From the NCBI GenBank assembly GCA_945862065.1, contig CAMAWT010000022.1, forward strand, positions 1 to 37,807: a DNA stretch of 37,807 nt. The letters are read 5' to 3'. Positions 17,877-27,162 of this stretch are shown here, one piece after another. A model generated the notes under the pieces. That model saw only the letters and a program-made list of their open reading frames with translations, made no database searches and was not told the DNA's origin. The translations under genes were made by a program, and so were the position numbers. Each line of letters begins with the position of its first letter. The first letter of the stretch is position 1. Origin of the DNA: Flavobacterium psychrophilum. GTDB lineage: Bacteria > Bacteroidota > Bacteroidia > Flavobacteriales > Flavobacteriaceae.

Positions 17877-19502
17877 ATGAAGAAAAATGCCACTATTACG
17901 AAATCGATTTCGTTAGAAAAATACGGAATTAAAAATCCAAAAGAAATCATATACAATCCATCATACGAATTTTTGTACGACGAAGAGTTAGACGCTAGTT
18001 TAATTGGATATGAAAAAGGACAAGTTTCAGAACTTGGGGCAGTGAATGTAATGACAGGAGAATTCACAGGTAGATCACCAAAAGATAAATATATTGTTGA
18101 AGATTCTATTACAAAAAATACGATTTGGTGGAACTCTGACAAAGCACCAAATGACAATAAACCCATTTCTCAAACTACCTGGAACGCTTTAAAAGAAACC
18201 TCTGTAAAACAATTATCAGAAAAAAGGTTGTTTGTTATTGATGCTTTTTGTGGAGCCAATGAAAATACACGTCTTAAAGTACGTTTTATTATGGAGGTTG
18301 CTTGGCAAGCACATTATGTGAAAAATATGTTTATCAGACCTAGTGAAGTTGAATTAGAAAATTTTGGTGAACCAGATTTTGTAGTTATCAATGCCTCAAA
18401 AACCTCATTTAAAGAATTTGAAGAACACAAAATGAATTCTGAAGTATATGTAGCTTTCAACTTAACGGAGAAAATGCAACTTATAGGCGGAACTTGGTAT
18501 GGTGGCGAAATGAAGAAAGGTTTGTTCTCAATGATGAATTATTATTTACCACTACAAGGTGTGGCTTCGATGCATTGTTCTGCAAACAAAGGAGAAAATG
18601 GTGATGTAGCTGTGTTTTTTGGCTTGTCTGGAACTGGAAAAACGACACTTTCTACTGACCCAAAAAGACAATTAATAGGTGATGATGAACATGGCTGGGA
18701 CGATGAAGGAGTATTCAATTTTGAAGGAGGTTGTTATGCTAAAACGATTGATTTAAGTGCGGCCAACGAACCTGATATTTATGGCGCCATAAAAAGAGAT
18801 GCATTATTAGAAAATGTAACGTTAGATGAACAAGGAAACATTGATTTTAAAGATGATTCTGTAACTCAAAACACTAGGGTTTCCTATCCAATAAACCATA
18901 TTCAAAATATTGTAAAACCAATTTCGAGAGCTGGTGCAGCCAATAAAGTTATATTTTTAACAGCTGACGCCTTTGGGGTTATACCGCCAGTTTCAAAATT
19001 AACTCCTGAACAAACAAAATATTATTTTCTTTCAGGGTTTACAGCAAAATTAGCAGGAACCGAAAGAGGAGTTACCGAACCTCAACCGACTTTTTCTGCT
19101 TGTTTTGGAAAAGCCTTTTTATCGCTTCATCCAACAAAATATGGAGAAGAGTTAGTTAAAAAAATGGAAGCAAACAACGCAACAGCTTACATGGTAAACA
19201 CAGGTTGGAACGGAACTGGAAAACGTATTTCAATAAAAGACACTCGTGCCATTATTGACGCCATTGTGGATGGATCTATTGAAAAAGCAGAAACTAAAAC
19301 TATTCCTGTTTTTAATTTTATAGTTCCAACAGAGCTCCATAATGTAGATTCAAACTTATTAGACCCAAGAAATACCTATGAAAATGAATCTGAATGGGAA
19401 GAAAAAGCAACAAAATTAGCTGATTTATTTATTGAAAATTTCAAACAATACACTGATAATAAAGAGGGTGAAAACCTTGTTAACGCAGGTCCAAAGTTAT
19501 AA
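17877..19502 (+). CDS. pckA: phosphoenolpyruvate carboxykinase (ATP)
   Basis: Catalyses the ATP-dependent decarboxylation of oxaloacetate to phosphoenolpyruvate, the gluconeogenic entry step. Signatures are complete: [10 protein letters not shown] (substrate binding), the P-loop [11 protein letters not shown], and the metal/nucleotide motif [10 protein letters not shown]. It is 541 aa, as in E. coli. The start at 17877 ([10 protein letters not shown]) follows from the promoter position. A strong terminator follows, so the gene is probably monocistronic. Confidence 0.97.
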   Translation: MKKNATITKSISLEKYGIKNPKEIIYNPSYEFLYDEELDASLIGYEKGQVSELGAVNVMTGEFTGRSPKDKYIVEDSITKNTIWWNSDKAPNDNKPISQTTWNALKETSVKQLSEKRLFVIDAFCGANENTRLKVRFIMEVAWQAHYVKNMFIRPSEVELENFGEPDFVVINASKTSFKEFEEHKMNSEVYVAFNLTEKMQLIGGTWYGGEMKKGLFSMMNYYLPLQGVASMHCSANKGENGDVAVFFGLSGTGKTTLSTDPKRQLIGDDEHGWDDEGVFNFEGGCYAKTIDLSAANEPDIYGAIKRDALLENVTLDEQGNIDFKDDSVTQNTRVSYPINHIQNIVKPISRAGAANKVIFLTADAFGVIPPVSKLTPEQTKYYFLSGFTAKLAGTERGVTEPQPTFSACFGKAFLSLHPTKYGEELVKKMEANNATAYMVNTGWNGTGKRISIKDTRAIIDAIVDGSIEKAETKTIPVFNFIVPTELHNVDSNLLDPRNTYENESEWEEKATKLADLFIENFKQYTDNKEGENLVNAGPKL

Positions 19503-19520
19503 TCGATAAACTAAAAATTG

Positions 19521-19558
19521 ATCATAAACTTGATGTACAATCATAAACTTGATGTACT
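19521..19558. repeat. 19-bp tandem duplication after pckA
   Basis: ATCATAAACTTGATGTACA is repeated immediately as ATCATAAACTTGATGTACT, with one mismatch at the last base. It lies between the pckA stop and its terminator. Confidence 0.8.
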
Positions 19559-19572
19559 AATTGAAAAGTATA

Positions 19573-19606
19573 AAAAAAACCCAAAATCAATGATTTTGGG
19601 TTTTTT
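19573..19606. terminator. terminator between pckA and convergent hemD
   Basis: CCCAAAATC-AAT-GATTTTGGG stem with a run of A before and T after. It serves pckA and, by symmetry, the convergent hemD gene ending at 19624. Confidence 0.85.
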
Positions 19607-19623
19607 GTTAATATCGAAAAAAT

Positions 19624-20382
19624 CTATTTTCCTTTATTTGCATCCGAAACATATTTCTCTAGCGCCATTGTCATTGATGGTGTTTCTGGTGTTGGAGCTA
19701 AAATATCTATTCGCAAACCGTGATCTAAAGCTTCTTTTTGAGTAGTGCTTCCAAAAACGGCAATTCTAGTGTCATTTTGTTTAAAATCTGGAAAGTTTTT
19801 AAACAATGACTTAATTCCAGTTGGACTAAAAAATGCTAAAATATCAAAATAAACATCTGCCAAATCTGATAAATCACTCATTACGGTATTGTAAAAAATA
19901 CCCTGAGTCCAATTTAATTTCAAAGAATCTAATGTTTGTGGAATATCAAAATTTAGTTGATCTGATGATGGAAGTAAATATTTTTCTTCTTTATATTTTT
20001 TAAATAAAGTAGTCATGTCAACAAAATCTTTTTGTCCAACATAAATTTTACGCTTTCTATAAACTACATATTTTTGCAAATAATAGGCAATGGCTTCAGA
20101 TTGACAAAAATATTTTAAATCTTCTGGAACTTTGTAACGCATTTCTTCAGATGCTCTAAAAAAATGATCAACTGCATTTTTACTAGTCAAAATTATTGCC
20201 GTAAAATTGTTCAAATCTATTTTTTGAGCCCTAATATCCTTTGCAGCTAACCCTTCAACATGAATAAATGGTCTAAAATCTATCTTAACCTTATATTTTT
20301 GTTGCAAATCAAAATAAGGAGAATTTTCTACTTTAGGTTCTGGTTGGGAAACCAAAATTGTTTTCACTTTTATTTTTGACAT
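19624..20382 (-). CDS. hemD: uroporphyrinogen-III synthase
   Basis: Closes and inverts ring D of hydroxymethylbilane to give uroporphyrinogen III for heme/siroheme. It is 252 aa with the two-lobed family layout. Visible features are the N-terminal TILVSQPEP, the segment AIILTSKNAVDHFFRA, LPSSDQLNFDIPQTL, and the C-terminal FFSPTGIKSLFKNF with IAVFGSTTQKEALDHGL. The family is very divergent, but these segments and the DUF4271 partner (11-nt gap) fit the Bacteroidota arrangement. hemW is 3 kb away but not in the same unit. Confidence 0.88.
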   Translation of the reverse strand: MSKIKVKTILVSQPEPKVENSPYFDLQQKYKVKIDFRPFIHVEGLAAKDIRAQKIDLNNFTAIILTSKNAVDHFFRASEEMRYKVPEDLKYFCQSEAIAYYLQKYVVYRKRKIYVGQKDFVDMTTLFKKYKEEKYLLPSSDQLNFDIPQTLDSLKLNWTQGIFYNTVMSDLSDLADVYFDILAFFSPTGIKSLFKNFPDFKQNDTRIAVFGSTTQKEALDHGLRIDILAPTPETPSMTMALEKYVSDANKGK

Positions 20383-20393
20383 GTACTTTATTT

Positions 20394-21053
20394 TTATTTA
20401 ATCAAATAATATATGAAATAGTAAGGAGCTATTTCAAAGGTGCAAAGATACAAAATAAAATAAAACATTTTACCTAATACTAGATTTTGATATCTTACAA
20501 TTGTAATAATGTATGTAAGAAGGCTAATTGCTATTAAAATAAAAGATAAGGGAATAATAAAAAAATCAAAAAACGAATCATTATAAAACATCACTACAAT
20601 GATTGGTAGCACCATAAATCCTATATAGGATCTGTAATTTACTTTGTTTAAATTATATTCATCCATGATTTCCTCAATTCCAAAAATGGTGGCAACTATT
20701 TTTTCAATTAAATATTTAACTAAAATAAAAATAGTTAAGAATGTGGCAATTCTTATAAATAGGATCCAATCGGTTTTGATAGCTAGTCCATAATGAACCG
20801 CAACCATTTGGATAAAAAAAGCAGATGAAATAATATTTATAAAGAAAAAAAAGATTGTAAAAATACTTAGTATATTACTACTGTCTTTATAAATACGAAG
20901 ATATTTATCGGTGACAATAATTCTGCTAAAATCATAAAATCGTTTTTCAAATGAGTTCTTGATTAAAACCACTAGTAACAAAGCCACAAAGAACATTATA
21001 AATGCCCAGTCTTTATTTTCTATAACTCTATGCTGTAAATTAAGTAAAATCAT
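20394..21053 (-). CDS. DUF4271 membrane protein
   Basis: A 219-residue membrane protein with about six helices and little else. The segment KNSFEKRFYDFSRIIVTDKY after the first helix and a final helix ending YFIYYLIK fit the DUF4271 family. It is immediately upstream of hemD, a pairing common in Bacteroidota, so the two are probably cotranscribed. Its function is unknown. Confidence 0.8.
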   Translation of the reverse strand: MILLNLQHRVIENKDWAFIMFFVALLLVVLIKNSFEKRFYDFSRIIVTDKYLRIYKDSSNILSIFTIFFFFINIISSAFFIQMVAVHYGLAIKTDWILFIRIATFLTIFILVKYLIEKIVATIFGIEEIMDEYNLNKVNYRSYIGFMVLPIIVVMFYNDSFFDFFIIPLSFILIAISLLTYIITIVRYQNLVLGKMFYFILYLCTFEIAPYYFIYYLIK

Positions 21054-21124
21054 CGGTGTAAAATTAATTATTTTTTTGTTGATACTATTAATAAATTATT
21101 AAGAATAACAAAATAAAAATTGAT

Positions 21125-21132
21125 TATTTTTG
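21125..21132 (+). promoter_or_regulatory. -7 box for the glycosyltransferase-pyrC unit
   Basis: TATTTTTG, 22 nt before the ATG at 21155. No TTG was found at the usual spacing. It lies in the short divergent region shared with DUF4271. Confidence 0.4.
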
Positions 21133-21154
21133 TGAAAATTTTTATATAAAATAT

Positions 21155-21880
21155 ATGAACTGCGGCATTGTAATTATTCCAACTTATAACGAGATTGAAA
21201 ATATTGAAAGTATTATTCGATCTACTTTTTCGCTAAATAAAGAATTCCATATTTTAATTGTTGATGATAATTCACCCGACAAAACCTTTGATAAAGTAAA
21301 AATGCTTCAATCTGAGTTTCCAAACAAACTTTTTCTGGAAGTTAGAACTAAAAAATCTGGTTTGGGCACTGCTTATGTTCACGGTTTTAAATGGGCTTTG
21401 GCTAAAGATTATAATTTTATTTATGAGATGGATGCCGATTTTTCTCACAATCCAAACGATTTAGAAAAACTACATGATTCTTGTCATTTAGCTGGAGCAG
21501 ATTTGGCTATCGGATCAAGATATGTTACTGGTGTAAACGTTGTAAACTGGCCTTTAAGCAGGGTTTTATTATCTTATTTCGCATCCGTTTATGTTAGAAT
21601 GGTAACCGGAATGAAAATAATGGACACAACAGCTGGATTCATTTGTTATCATAGAAAAGTTCTAGAAAGCATCAATTTGGACAACATCAAATTTATAGGT
21701 TATGCCTTTCAGATTGAGATGAAATATAGAGCTTTTTCGAAAAATTTTGTGTTACATGAAGTACCCGTAATTTTTACAGACCGAACAAAAGGGGAATCAA
21801 AAATGAGTGGATCTATTATTAAAGAAGCTATTTTTGGTGTGTTAACATTACGTATTCGCAAACTATTTAATAGATTATAA
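21155..21880 (+). CDS. family 2 glycosyltransferase, polyprenol-phosphate mannosyltransferase-like
   Basis: GT-A fold transferase resembling dolichol/polyprenol-phosphate mannose synthases (DPM1 type), which load a sugar from a nucleotide donor onto a polyprenyl phosphate at the inner membrane. Motifs: IIPTYNEIENIESII at the N-terminus, VDDNSPDKT, the metal-binding DADFSHNP, and AIGSRYVTG. It is 241 aa with no C-terminal membrane helices, like the single-domain members. Its stop abuts the pyrC start (1-nt gap), and a DUF4296 lipoprotein follows; this trio is common in flavobacteria. The actual sugar is not inferable. Confidence 0.88.
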   Translation: MNCGIVIIPTYNEIENIESIIRSTFSLNKEFHILIVDDNSPDKTFDKVKMLQSEFPNKLFLEVRTKKSGLGTAYVHGFKWALAKDYNFIYEMDADFSHNPNDLEKLHDSCHLAGADLAIGSRYVTGVNVVNWPLSRVLLSYFASVYVRMVTGMKIMDTTAGFICYHRKVLESINLDNIKFIGYAFQIEMKYRAFSKNFVLHEVPVIFTDRTKGESKMSGSIIKEAIFGVLTLRIRKLFNRL

Positions 21881-21881
21881 A

Positions 21882-23222
21882 ATGAATGCAATTTTAATAA
21901 AAAATGCAAAAATCGTAAACGAAGGTGTTGTATTTGATGGCGATGTTTTGATAGAAAATGAATTCATCGTTGAAATTTCAAATCATATCAGCCCAACAGA
22001 AAATTATACCGTTATTGATGCTAATGGTAGTTATTTAATTCCAGGTGGTATTGACGATCAAGTTCATTTTAGAGAGCCTGGTTTAACTCATAAAGGAACT
22101 ATCGAAAGCGAATCCAGAGCTGCCATTGCAGGCGGAATCACCTCTTTCATTGAGCAACCCAACACTGTTCCAAATGCTGTCACTCAAGAATTATTGGAAC
22201 AAAAATACCAAATTGCATCTGAAACATCCTATGCCAATTACTCGTTCATGATGGGTGGCACGAATGATAATTTAGATGAAGTTTTAAAAACCAATCCTAG
22301 AAATGTTGCCGGCATAAAATTATTCTTAGGTTCATCTACAGGAAATATGCTAGTTGATAATGAAGAAACGCTTGAGAAAATATTTTCGAGTACAAAAATG
22401 TTAATTGCAGTTCATTGTGAAGACGAAGCTACTATCAAAAAGAACTTAGAACATTATAAAAATGAATTTGGTGACGATATTCCTGTAAACGTTCATCATT
22501 TGATAAGAAGTGAAGAGGCTTGTTATATATCGTCTTCAAAAGCAATAGAATTGGCAAAAAAAACAGGAGCTCGATTACATGTTTTTCATCTGTCGACTGC
22601 CAAAGAAATGGCGTTGTTTTCTAATAAAATACCGCTAGAAGAAAAACAAATTACTGCAGAAGTTTGTATCCATCATTTATGGTTTACAAATGATGATTAT
22701 GCTAAAAAAGGCAATTTTATTAAATGGAATCCTGCGGTTAAAACCGAAAAAGATCGAGATGCGCTTTGGGAAGCTTTATTAAATGATACCATAGATGTGA
22801 TTGCAACCGATCATGCACCGCATACTTTGGAAGAAAAATCAAAAAAATATTCTGATGCTCCCTCGGGTGGACCTTTAGTGCAACACGCAGTGGCAGCATT
22901 GTTTGAAGCACATTTACAAGGCAAAATATCAGTAGAAAAGATAGTAGAAAAATTCTGTCACAACCCTGCTAAAATTTTTAAAATCGAAAAAAGAGGTTTT
23001 ATCAAAGTTGGATATTATGCTGATTTAGCGCTTGTAAACTGCTCGATTCCTTGGGAGGTTACCAAAGAAAATGTACTTTATAAATGTGGTTGGTCGCCGT
23101 TTGAAGGCACTCGTTTTAACTCAAAAGTGACACACACCTTTTTAAACGGACAATTGGTTTTTGAAAATGAAAAAAACATAGATCTAAAAGCAGGAAAACG
23201 TTTGCTTTTTGATAGAAAATAA
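21882..23222 (+). CDS. pyrC: dihydroorotase
   Basis: Amidohydrolase that cyclises carbamoyl aspartate to dihydroorotate in pyrimidine synthesis. Visible sites: GGIDDQVHFREPGLTHKG (about residues 57-74), GIKLFLGSSTGN, the zinc ligands in IAVHCED and VFHLST, and the catalytic aspartate in ATDHAPHT. The usual DxHxHxR metal motif reads D-D-Q-V-H-F-R, so the first histidine is glutamine. I recall this as a common variant in Bacteroidota dihydroorotases; hydantoinase/allantoinase relatives are the alternative. At 446 aa it is class I length. It shares one base with the next gene (TAATG). Confidence 0.9.
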   Translation: MNAILIKNAKIVNEGVVFDGDVLIENEFIVEISNHISPTENYTVIDANGSYLIPGGIDDQVHFREPGLTHKGTIESESRAAIAGGITSFIEQPNTVPNAVTQELLEQKYQIASETSYANYSFMMGGTNDNLDEVLKTNPRNVAGIKLFLGSSTGNMLVDNEETLEKIFSSTKMLIAVHCEDEATIKKNLEHYKNEFGDDIPVNVHHLIRSEEACYISSSKAIELAKKTGARLHVFHLSTAKEMALFSNKIPLEEKQITAEVCIHHLWFTNDDYAKKGNFIKWNPAVKTEKDRDALWEALLNDTIDVIATDHAPHTLEEKSKKYSDAPSGGPLVQHAVAALFEAHLQGKISVEKIVEKFCHNPAKIFKIEKRGFIKVGYYADLALVNCSIPWEVTKENVLYKCGWSPFEGTRFNSKVTHTFLNGQLVFENEKNIDLKAGKRLLFDRK

Positions 23223-23608
23223 TGATCCAAATGAAAAAAATAGCCTTACTAGTTAGTTTGATTTTTTGTATTTCAAGTTGTATAAATGAAACGATTAAAG
23301 CACCAAAAAAAATCATTGAAAGAGATCAAATGATTGAAATTTTATATGATTTGTCTGTTTTAGAAGCTTTGAAATCTCAAACTATGGGAGGGCAAACTAC
23401 GTATCCAAAACCATTTGAACTCATCAAAGAAAAATATAAAATTGATAGTTTAACTTTTGTCCAAAACACACAATTCTATGCATCTGACCTTGAAGATTAC
23501 AAAAAATTGTATGCTGAAGTTAAGAAAAAATTAGACGCTGAGTCGGCAAAACTAGACAATGGAGAACAAAAAGCACCTGAAAATATTGAACAAGATATCA
23601 TTCAATAA
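23222..23608 (+). CDS. DUF4296 lipoprotein
   Basis: A 128-residue predicted lipoprotein. A short hydrophobic signal ends in a lipobox cysteine (FCISSC, Cys20). The DUF4296 domain follows, recognisable from the segment MIEILYDLSVLEALKSQTM and then FVQNTQFYASDLEDYKKLY. The C-terminal third is charged and probably helical. The ATG at 23222 overlaps the pyrC stop; another in-frame ATG at 23231 (MKKIALLVS) is equally possible. Its function is unknown. Its stop is only 7 bp from that of the convergent hemW. Confidence 0.83.
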   Translation: MIQMKKIALLVSLIFCISSCINETIKAPKKIIERDQMIEILYDLSVLEALKSQTMGGQTTYPKPFELIKEKYKIDSLTFVQNTQFYASDLEDYKKLYAEVKKKLDAESAKLDNGEQKAPENIEQDIIQ

Positions 23609-23615
23609 TTTTATA

Positions 23616-24743
23616 TTAATCAATCCAAAATAAAGAGGAAGCAATACCGTCGGTTAAAAATTTACCTTTTGATGTAGTTCTTATAATATTGTTTTCTAAA
23701 ATTAATTGCTCATTTTCAATGAATTTTTTAGAATTTGTAATCATATAGTTCAAATAGTCAGCACCAAAATCATTTTCAATTTTAATCATAGAAACACCCC
23801 AAATCGTTCGTAATCCGGTCATTACATATTCATTATAAAGATCCGTTTTGGTTAATACCTCTTTATCTATTGGTAGAGAATTATTTTCAATACTACTAAT
23901 ATATTTTGAATTGTTTGACACATTCCATCCCCTCATTTTTCCATCAAAACTATGTGCAGACGGACCAATTCCGATGTATTTTTTTCCTAACCAATAGGCA
24001 GAATTATTTTTAGAAAAATAATTTTCTTTTCCAAAATTGGATAATTCATAGTGCACAAAATCATTTTCTAAAAGTGTGTTGATCAATATATGAAATTGTT
24101 CAAATGCTAAATCATCATTTGGTTTTGCAATGGTTCCATTTTTTACAAAAGTAGCAAGTGCCGTTTTGGGCTCAACGGTTAGCGCATAACTTGAAATGTG
24201 TTTGACTCCAAAAGATAATGCCAAGTCTATATTTTTTTGCCATCTATTATTACTTAAACCTGGAATTCCGTAAATTAAATCAACCGATATATTTTCAAAA
24301 TGTTGAGTTGCAAACTCCAAACATTTTTTGGCTTCCGCCGAATTATGAGCACGATTCATTAATTTCAAATCCTCTTCAAAAAAAGATTGAATTCCGATAG
24401 AAAGCCGATTGATTTTATTAACCGACAATTCGATTATTCGTTCATTAGACAAATCATCTGGATTGGCTTCTACTGTAATCTCTGGATTTTCTACTATATT
24501 ATAATTAGAATAAACGGCATCAATCAATAACTTTATATCGGAAATGGCTAAAATACTTGGCGTTCCTCCGCCGAAATAAATGGTTTCAACTTGCTCGTCT
24601 TGAAACTCATTTTTTCGCATTTCAATTTCTTTAGCCAATGCTAAAACCATTTCCTCTTTTTTCTTCATTGACGTAGAAAAATGAAAATCACAGTAGTGAC
24701 ACGCTTGTTTGCAAAAAGGGATATGGATGTAAATTCCTGCCAT
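23616..24743 (-). CDS. hemW: radical SAM heme chaperone HemW
   Basis: Radical SAM protein of the HemN-like group that binds heme and transfers it to targets, often misnamed coproporphyrinogen III oxidase. The iron-sulfur motif CKQACHYCDF (Cys11, 15, 18) has the CxxxCxxCxF form typical of HemW rather than the extra cysteine of HemN. YFGGGTPSIL and GIQSFFEEDLKLMNRAH follow, and the C-terminal HemN-type domain is complete. The length of 375 aa is right for HemW. It is probably transcribed after ruvC (58-nt gap). Confidence 0.93.
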   Translation of the reverse strand: MAGIYIHIPFCKQACHYCDFHFSTSMKKKEEMVLALAKEIEMRKNEFQDEQVETIYFGGGTPSILAISDIKLLIDAVYSNYNIVENPEITVEANPDDLSNERIIELSVNKINRLSIGIQSFFEEDLKLMNRAHNSAEAKKCLEFATQHFENISVDLIYGIPGLSNNRWQKNIDLALSFGVKHISSYALTVEPKTALATFVKNGTIAKPNDDLAFEQFHILINTLLENDFVHYELSNFGKENYFSKNNSAYWLGKKYIGIGPSAHSFDGKMRGWNVSNNSKYISSIENNSLPIDKEVLTKTDLYNEYVMTGLRTIWGVSMIKIENDFGADYLNYMITNSKKFIENEQLILENNIIRTTSKGKFLTDGIASSLFWID

Positions 24744-24760
24744 TTTTTAGTTTAAGATCG

Positions 24761-24798
24761 CAGTTGCAATTATCAGTATTAAGGCTGAAAACTGAAAC
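24761..24798. repeat. degenerate remnant of a heptamer array between ruvC and hemW
   Basis: Only two adjacent units are clear on the plus strand, CTGAAAA and CTGAAAC (24785-24798), in the same CTnnnnA register as the leuS and dnaE-leader arrays. CAGTTGC-AATTATC-AGTATTA upstream may be eroded units. It fills most of the 58-bp gap. Confidence 0.3.
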
Positions 24799-24801
24799 CT
24801 T

Positions 24802-25356
24802 TTATTTTTTAATTCTTGATTCATTATTTTTTACAAAAGCATCCCAACCTGAATAGCTTTTTTCCCCAACCACTTTTCCTGAGTTGAAAAAATGACAAAC
24901 AGCCGCAGCCAATCCGTCAGTAGAATCGAGGTTTTTTGGCAGTTCTTTTAAGCCCAAAAGTTGTTGCAACATTTTGGCGACTTGTTCTTTAGTAGCATTT
25001 CCGTTGCCAGTAATGGCCATTTTTATTTTTTTGGGTTCATATTCGGTTATCGGAATTTGTCTGGATAAGCCAGCAGCCATCGCCACTCCTTGTGCCCTAC
25101 CCAATTTTAACATCGATTGCACATTTTTCCCAAAAAAGGGTGCTTCAATAGCAATTTCATCCGGATGATGGGTTTCTATTAATTCAATAGTACGTTCAAA
25201 AATGACTTTTAATTTGGTGTAATGATCGTCGTATTTATTCAAAATTAATTCGTTTAACTGAATAAATTCCATTTTTTTATTGACAACTTTTATCAATCCA
25301 AACCCCATGATGGTCGTTCCTGGGTCAATGCCTAATATGATGCGTTCGTTTGCCAA
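24802..25356 (-). CDS. ruvC: crossover junction endodeoxyribonuclease RuvC
   Basis: Resolves Holliday junctions together with RuvAB. The N-terminal catalytic aspartate lies in ILGIDPGTTIMGFG, the glutamate in IAIEAPFFGKN, and the C-terminal acidic pair in NLDSTDGLAAAVCHFF. It is 184 aa, normal length. The start codon is TTG at 25356 (TTG GCA AAC GAA); no in-frame ATG fits. The divergent membrane protein gene starts 31 bp away. Confidence 0.95.
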   Translation of the reverse strand: MANERIILGIDPGTTIMGFGLIKVVNKKMEFIQLNELILNKYDDHYTKLKVIFERTIELIETHHPDEIAIEAPFFGKNVQSMLKLGRAQGVAMAAGLSRQIPITEYEPKKIKMAITGNGNATKEQVAKMLQQLLGLKELPKNLDSTDGLAAAVCHFFNSGKVVGEKSYSGWDAFVKNNESRIKK

Positions 25357-25387
25357 TTTTTATATAAAGTTTTGTTTCTTTGCACTA

Positions 25388-26308
25388 ATGATTTCAATTC
25401 CTCACAAAGCTAAACAATTCAGTTTATTTACTATCAAACTTTTGGTTGTAATTGGTGCCTTTTATTTTATTTATACTCAAATTTCAAATAAACCAGGGTT
25501 AAATTGGACAGATTCAAAACGATTTATTTTAGAAAAAATAAGTAATATAGAATTCAGTATAATTATCCTGTTTAGCATAGCAAATCGATTTCTAGAAATT
25601 TTAAAATGGCAAAATTTGGTTGAAAGTTTTAAAAAAATAAACCTGTATCAATCAACAGAACAAGTACTTACAGCATTAACATTGGGCGTTATTACACCCT
25701 ATGGCGTTGGAGAATATGTGGGGAAAACATTGTATTATCCAAAAAAAGATGCCAAAAAAATAATTTTATTAAATCTAATTTGTAACGGCATTCAAATGAT
25801 ACTGATTGCTTTTTTTGGAATCATCAGTTTTTTTGTTTTGGGATTATACAAATGGGGATTTTTATTAATTTGTATCGTCACATTACTTCTATTTGTTATT
25901 TTTCTTGCTGGTTATTTCAAAACTAAATTAGGATTTATCGAAACATTTATAACCTCTTTTTCGTTTATTCCAAAAAAGATTCATAGGAAAAATATACTTC
26001 TTGGTACACTTCGATTTTTGACATTATCGCACCAATTTTACTTTTTGTTTGTCGCTTTTGATATTCAAATTCCATATTTGACTTTGATAGCAACGGTTTC
26101 AGTTGTTTATTTATTGGCAAATTCGCTGCCTAGTTTTCAGCTTTTTGATTTTGCAATAAAAGGAAGTGTGGCGGTTTATTTTTTTGGACTACTCGGCATA
26201 AATGAATGGTTGGTAGTTTTTATAAGTACTTTGATATGGATACTCAACATTGTATTACCCATTTGTATTGGCAGTTATTTTGTCATCAAATACAAATCGA
26301 AATCCTAA
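25388..26308 (+). CDS. flippase-like membrane protein (lysylphosphatidylglycerol synthase TM-domain family)
   Basis: A protein of about 306 residues made of some eight hydrophobic helices, resembling the N-terminal flippase half of MprF and other UPF0104-type proteins. Characteristic parts are the EILKWQNLVESF region, ALTLGVITPYGVGEYVGK and the late segment LLANSLPSFQLFDFAIKG. No aminoacyl-transfer domain is present. The start at 25388 (MISIPHKAKQ) is chosen because the longer frame runs 77 bp back into the opposite-strand ruvC. Its stop lies 1 bp from that of the convergent lipoprotein gene. The transported molecule is unknown. Confidence 0.8.
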   Translation: MISIPHKAKQFSLFTIKLLVVIGAFYFIYTQISNKPGLNWTDSKRFILEKISNIEFSIIILFSIANRFLEILKWQNLVESFKKINLYQSTEQVLTALTLGVITPYGVGEYVGKTLYYPKKDAKKIILLNLICNGIQMILIAFFGIISFFVLGLYKWGFLLICIVTLLLFVIFLAGYFKTKLGFIETFITSFSFIPKKIHRKNILLGTLRFLTLSHQFYFLFVAFDIQIPYLTLIATVSVVYLLANSLPSFQLFDFAIKGSVAVYFFGLLGINEWLVVFISTLIWILNIVLPICIGSYFVIKYKSKS

Positions 26309-26309
26309 A

Positions 26310-26789
26310 TTACTTTTCAGATTTAATAATTACGGGCAAAACAAATTGCGTTTTAACTGGAAGCCCTCGTTTTAATGCCGGATTTACTTTAGGAAAATCT
26401 TTCAACTTAATTTTTAAAATACTATCAATTTTAATGATATCATAAGCCACACTATCGTTTTTGAATTGGGGTTCAAACTGCAATGTAGCGTCTGGATAGA
26501 TGGTAACTTTAACTTCAATCGTGTCCAAATCGGGATATAAAGTGGCGAGTGTATCGATAGAAAGTTTCTCTTGAATGGTGTTTGCCATAAACTCAAAAAA
26601 ACATTGTTTACGCAGATTTTTATCTGATAATTTATCACAATCAACAAACGATGGATATTCATCAACTTCCTTCCAATTGATTTGTTTTATTTGCTTTTCG
26701 AATAATTCTTGCTCAGACGGAATCTTCTTTTCAAAAAACTGACAAGAAAACAAACAAAAATAACTAAAAAGAAGGGTGATTTTTTTCAA
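26310..26789 (-). CDS. lipoprotein with TonB-C-like C-terminal domain
   Basis: A 159-residue predicted lipoprotein with signal MKKITLLFSYFCLFSC (lipobox Cys16). The C-terminal half (about residues 80-155) has the pattern of TonB C-terminal-like domains in Bacteroidota: IEVKVTIYPDATLQFEPQF, then FPKVNPALKRGLPVKTQFVL. No membrane-spanning energy-transducer helix or proline-rich linker is present, so it is not a classical TonB. It lies 4 nt downstream of the next small gene and is probably cotranscribed. Confidence 0.7.
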   Translation of the reverse strand: MKKITLLFSYFCLFSCQFFEKKIPSEQELFEKQIKQINWKEVDEYPSFVDCDKLSDKNLRKQCFFEFMANTIQEKLSIDTLATLYPDLDTIEVKVTIYPDATLQFEPQFKNDSVAYDIIKIDSILKIKLKDFPKVNPALKRGLPVKTQFVLPVIIKSEK

Positions 26790-26793
26790 TGGA

Positions 26794-27162
26794 TTACTTT
26801 TTAGAATTTATGTAGTCTGAATACATTTTATCAAACCATTCTTGCTTGGTTTTATTGGCAGATTCTTTTTGATCTTTGTACAAAAGACCTAATTTTTCTG
26901 AATAAATGGCAATTTTTATGGTGTAAATATAATATTCTGGTTTTGTCAATAGTTTTTTAGAATCATTTGATTTTGTTAAAAACTCAAAAAACATTTCGTC
27001 GTAATCTTTATGAGAGAATTTCAAAACCTGTTTTTTATATTTTAAATAATATTCGTTTTTGATATCAATATCTGGATCTGAACCATTCTTTTGTTGACCA
27101 AAAAAAGTAAAGCTAGATATGAATATAAGTAAAAATAAAATGTTGTGAATTTTTTTTTTCAT
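26794..27162 (-). CDS. small secreted protein, hypothetical
   Basis: I do not recognise a family. The predicted product is 122 residues with a signal peptide (MKKKIHNILFLLIFISSFTF, cleavage near FGQQ). The charged, lysine-rich helical mature part contains KFSHKDYDEMFFEFL and KTKQEWFDKMYSDYINSKK. A possible -7 box TATTTTTG lies on the minus strand at 27244-27251, leaving a leader of about 75 nt. It precedes the TonB-C-like lipoprotein in the same direction with a 4-nt gap, so they may act together in the periplasm. Confidence 0.65.
   Translation of the reverse strand: MKKKIHNILFLLIFISSFTFFGQQKNGSDPDIDIKNEYYLKYKKQVLKFSHKDYDEMFFEFLTKSNDSKKLLTKPEYYIYTIKIAIYSEKLGLLYKDQKESANKTKQEWFDKMYSDYINSKK

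Noticed and set aside
25375..25382. -7 box TTTCTTTG for the flippase-like gene
   Set aside because: It departs from TAnnTTTG at the second base and would leave almost no leader before the ATG at 25388; too weak to list as a feature.
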